Origin: Rhodanobacter sp.
GTDB taxonomy: Bacteria > Pseudomonadota > Gammaproteobacteria > Xanthomonadales > Rhodanobacteraceae
DNA length: 64,000 nucleotides
NCBI GenBank assembly: GCA_024711345.1
Contig: JANJTA010000033.1
Span: forward strand, 21,130-85,129
Direction of reading: 5' to 3'
A program made the position numbers and the translations under genes. The notes under the pieces were generated by a model. It did not search any database. It saw only the letters and a program-made list of their open reading frames with translations, and was not told the origin of the DNA. Positions 63,868-64,000 of this stretch are shown here, in pieces (position 1 is the stretch's first letter; each line of letters opens with the position of its first letter).

Positions 63868-64000
63868 GGTTCAACCGGTGGATGCAACACACTGAGAGCT
63901 GCCCTGGCAGCAGGAGTGTTGCAGATGCACCAACGGAAGCGGATTTATTACTCGGAGACACAGAGGTCGTTGATGTGGGATCGCTGGCAGCGCGGCGAGT
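63868..64000 (+). mobile_element. IS30-family insertion sequence, 5' end (cut by the window)
   Basis: The segment GGTTCAACCGGTGGATGCAA at 63868-63887, followed by CAC, resembles the terminal inverted repeat of IS30-family elements I recognise, and an IS30-type transposase begins 40 bases later. The exact outer end of the repeat and the target duplication cannot be fixed without the other end. The element lies just beyond the proA stop. Confidence 0.75.
63925..64000 (+). CDS. IS30-family transposase, N-terminal fragment
   Basis: Twenty-five codons are visible from the ATG at 63925: MHQRKRIYYSE, then TQRSLMWDRWQRGE. This is the start of IS30-type transposases (helix-turn-helix with a WDRWQRGES motif). 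AGGAG lies nine bases upstream but sits within an inverted repeat. The gene continues outside the window, so intactness is unknown. Confidence 0.8.
   Translation, partial: MHQRKRIYYSETQRSLMWDRWQRGE

Overview
The window is a high-GC gammaproteobacterial chromosome segment, best placed in the Xanthomonadales and most likely the Rhodanobacteraceae (Rhodanobacter, Dyella or Luteibacter type). The strongest pointers are the arginine cluster built on N-acetylornithine carbamoyltransferase, an N-acetylcitrulline deacetylase and a fused acetylglutamate kinase/synthase. Supporting pointers are a FimX-type degenerate GGDEF-EAL protein, a cysteine-poor DksA with a histone-like tail, and the mtaD-ubiG-gph cluster. 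Gene density is high, most intergenic gaps are below 300 bp, and no tRNA, rRNA or CRISPR array was seen.

Layout. Positions 1-5.4 kb hold a cut nitronate monooxygenase, rsfS-rlmH-GNAT-maf, and four small enzyme or membrane genes. Positions 5.5-13.3 kb hold a secreted orphan protein, a TPR-sulfotransferase, two DEAD-box helicases and fghA between them. Positions 13.4-21.3 kb are a mixed accessory stretch: methyltransferase, SHS-like MFS carrier, slyD, NlpC/P60 lipoprotein, two tandem secreted EreA/TIKI-like proteins, an N-formylglutamate amidohydrolase and a His/Lys-rich secreted peptide. Positions 21.3-27.4 kb are a compact minus-strand train: asnS, a MalM-like lipoprotein, a UspB-like membrane protein, an atypical SDR, then aminomuconate-semialdehyde dehydrogenase, beta-carbonic anhydrase and aminomuconate-deaminase-like RidA.

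Positions 27.5-41 kb are core machinery: an IscA-type protein, rpsF-rpsR-rplI, dnaB, radA, a CcsA-like protein, ffh-rpsP-rimM-trmD-rplS, fimX, and divergent epmB and efp. Positions 41-52.8 kb hold mtaD, a YCII protein, ubiG, gph and a phytoene-synthase-like protein, then folE2, yidD, dksA, a Fur-box-preceded TonB receptor, sufE, cysS and a glycine-zipper protein.

Positions 52.9-63.85 kb form one plus-strand arginine/proline unit: leader, argF', paiB, osmC, argG, argE', argB, argC, argH, proB, proA. An IS30-family element starts immediately after proA and runs off the window.

The most interesting signal is in front of argF'. A 34-codon open reading frame carries a late Arg-Ala-Arg-Arg run. 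Its stop codon lies in a segment that can pair with the left arm of a strong intrinsic terminator placed 22 nt before the argF' start. This has the geometry of a ribosome-mediated arginine attenuator. Several families of dispersed palindromes are also present, one of which supplies the stop codon of the upstream gene in both of its copies.
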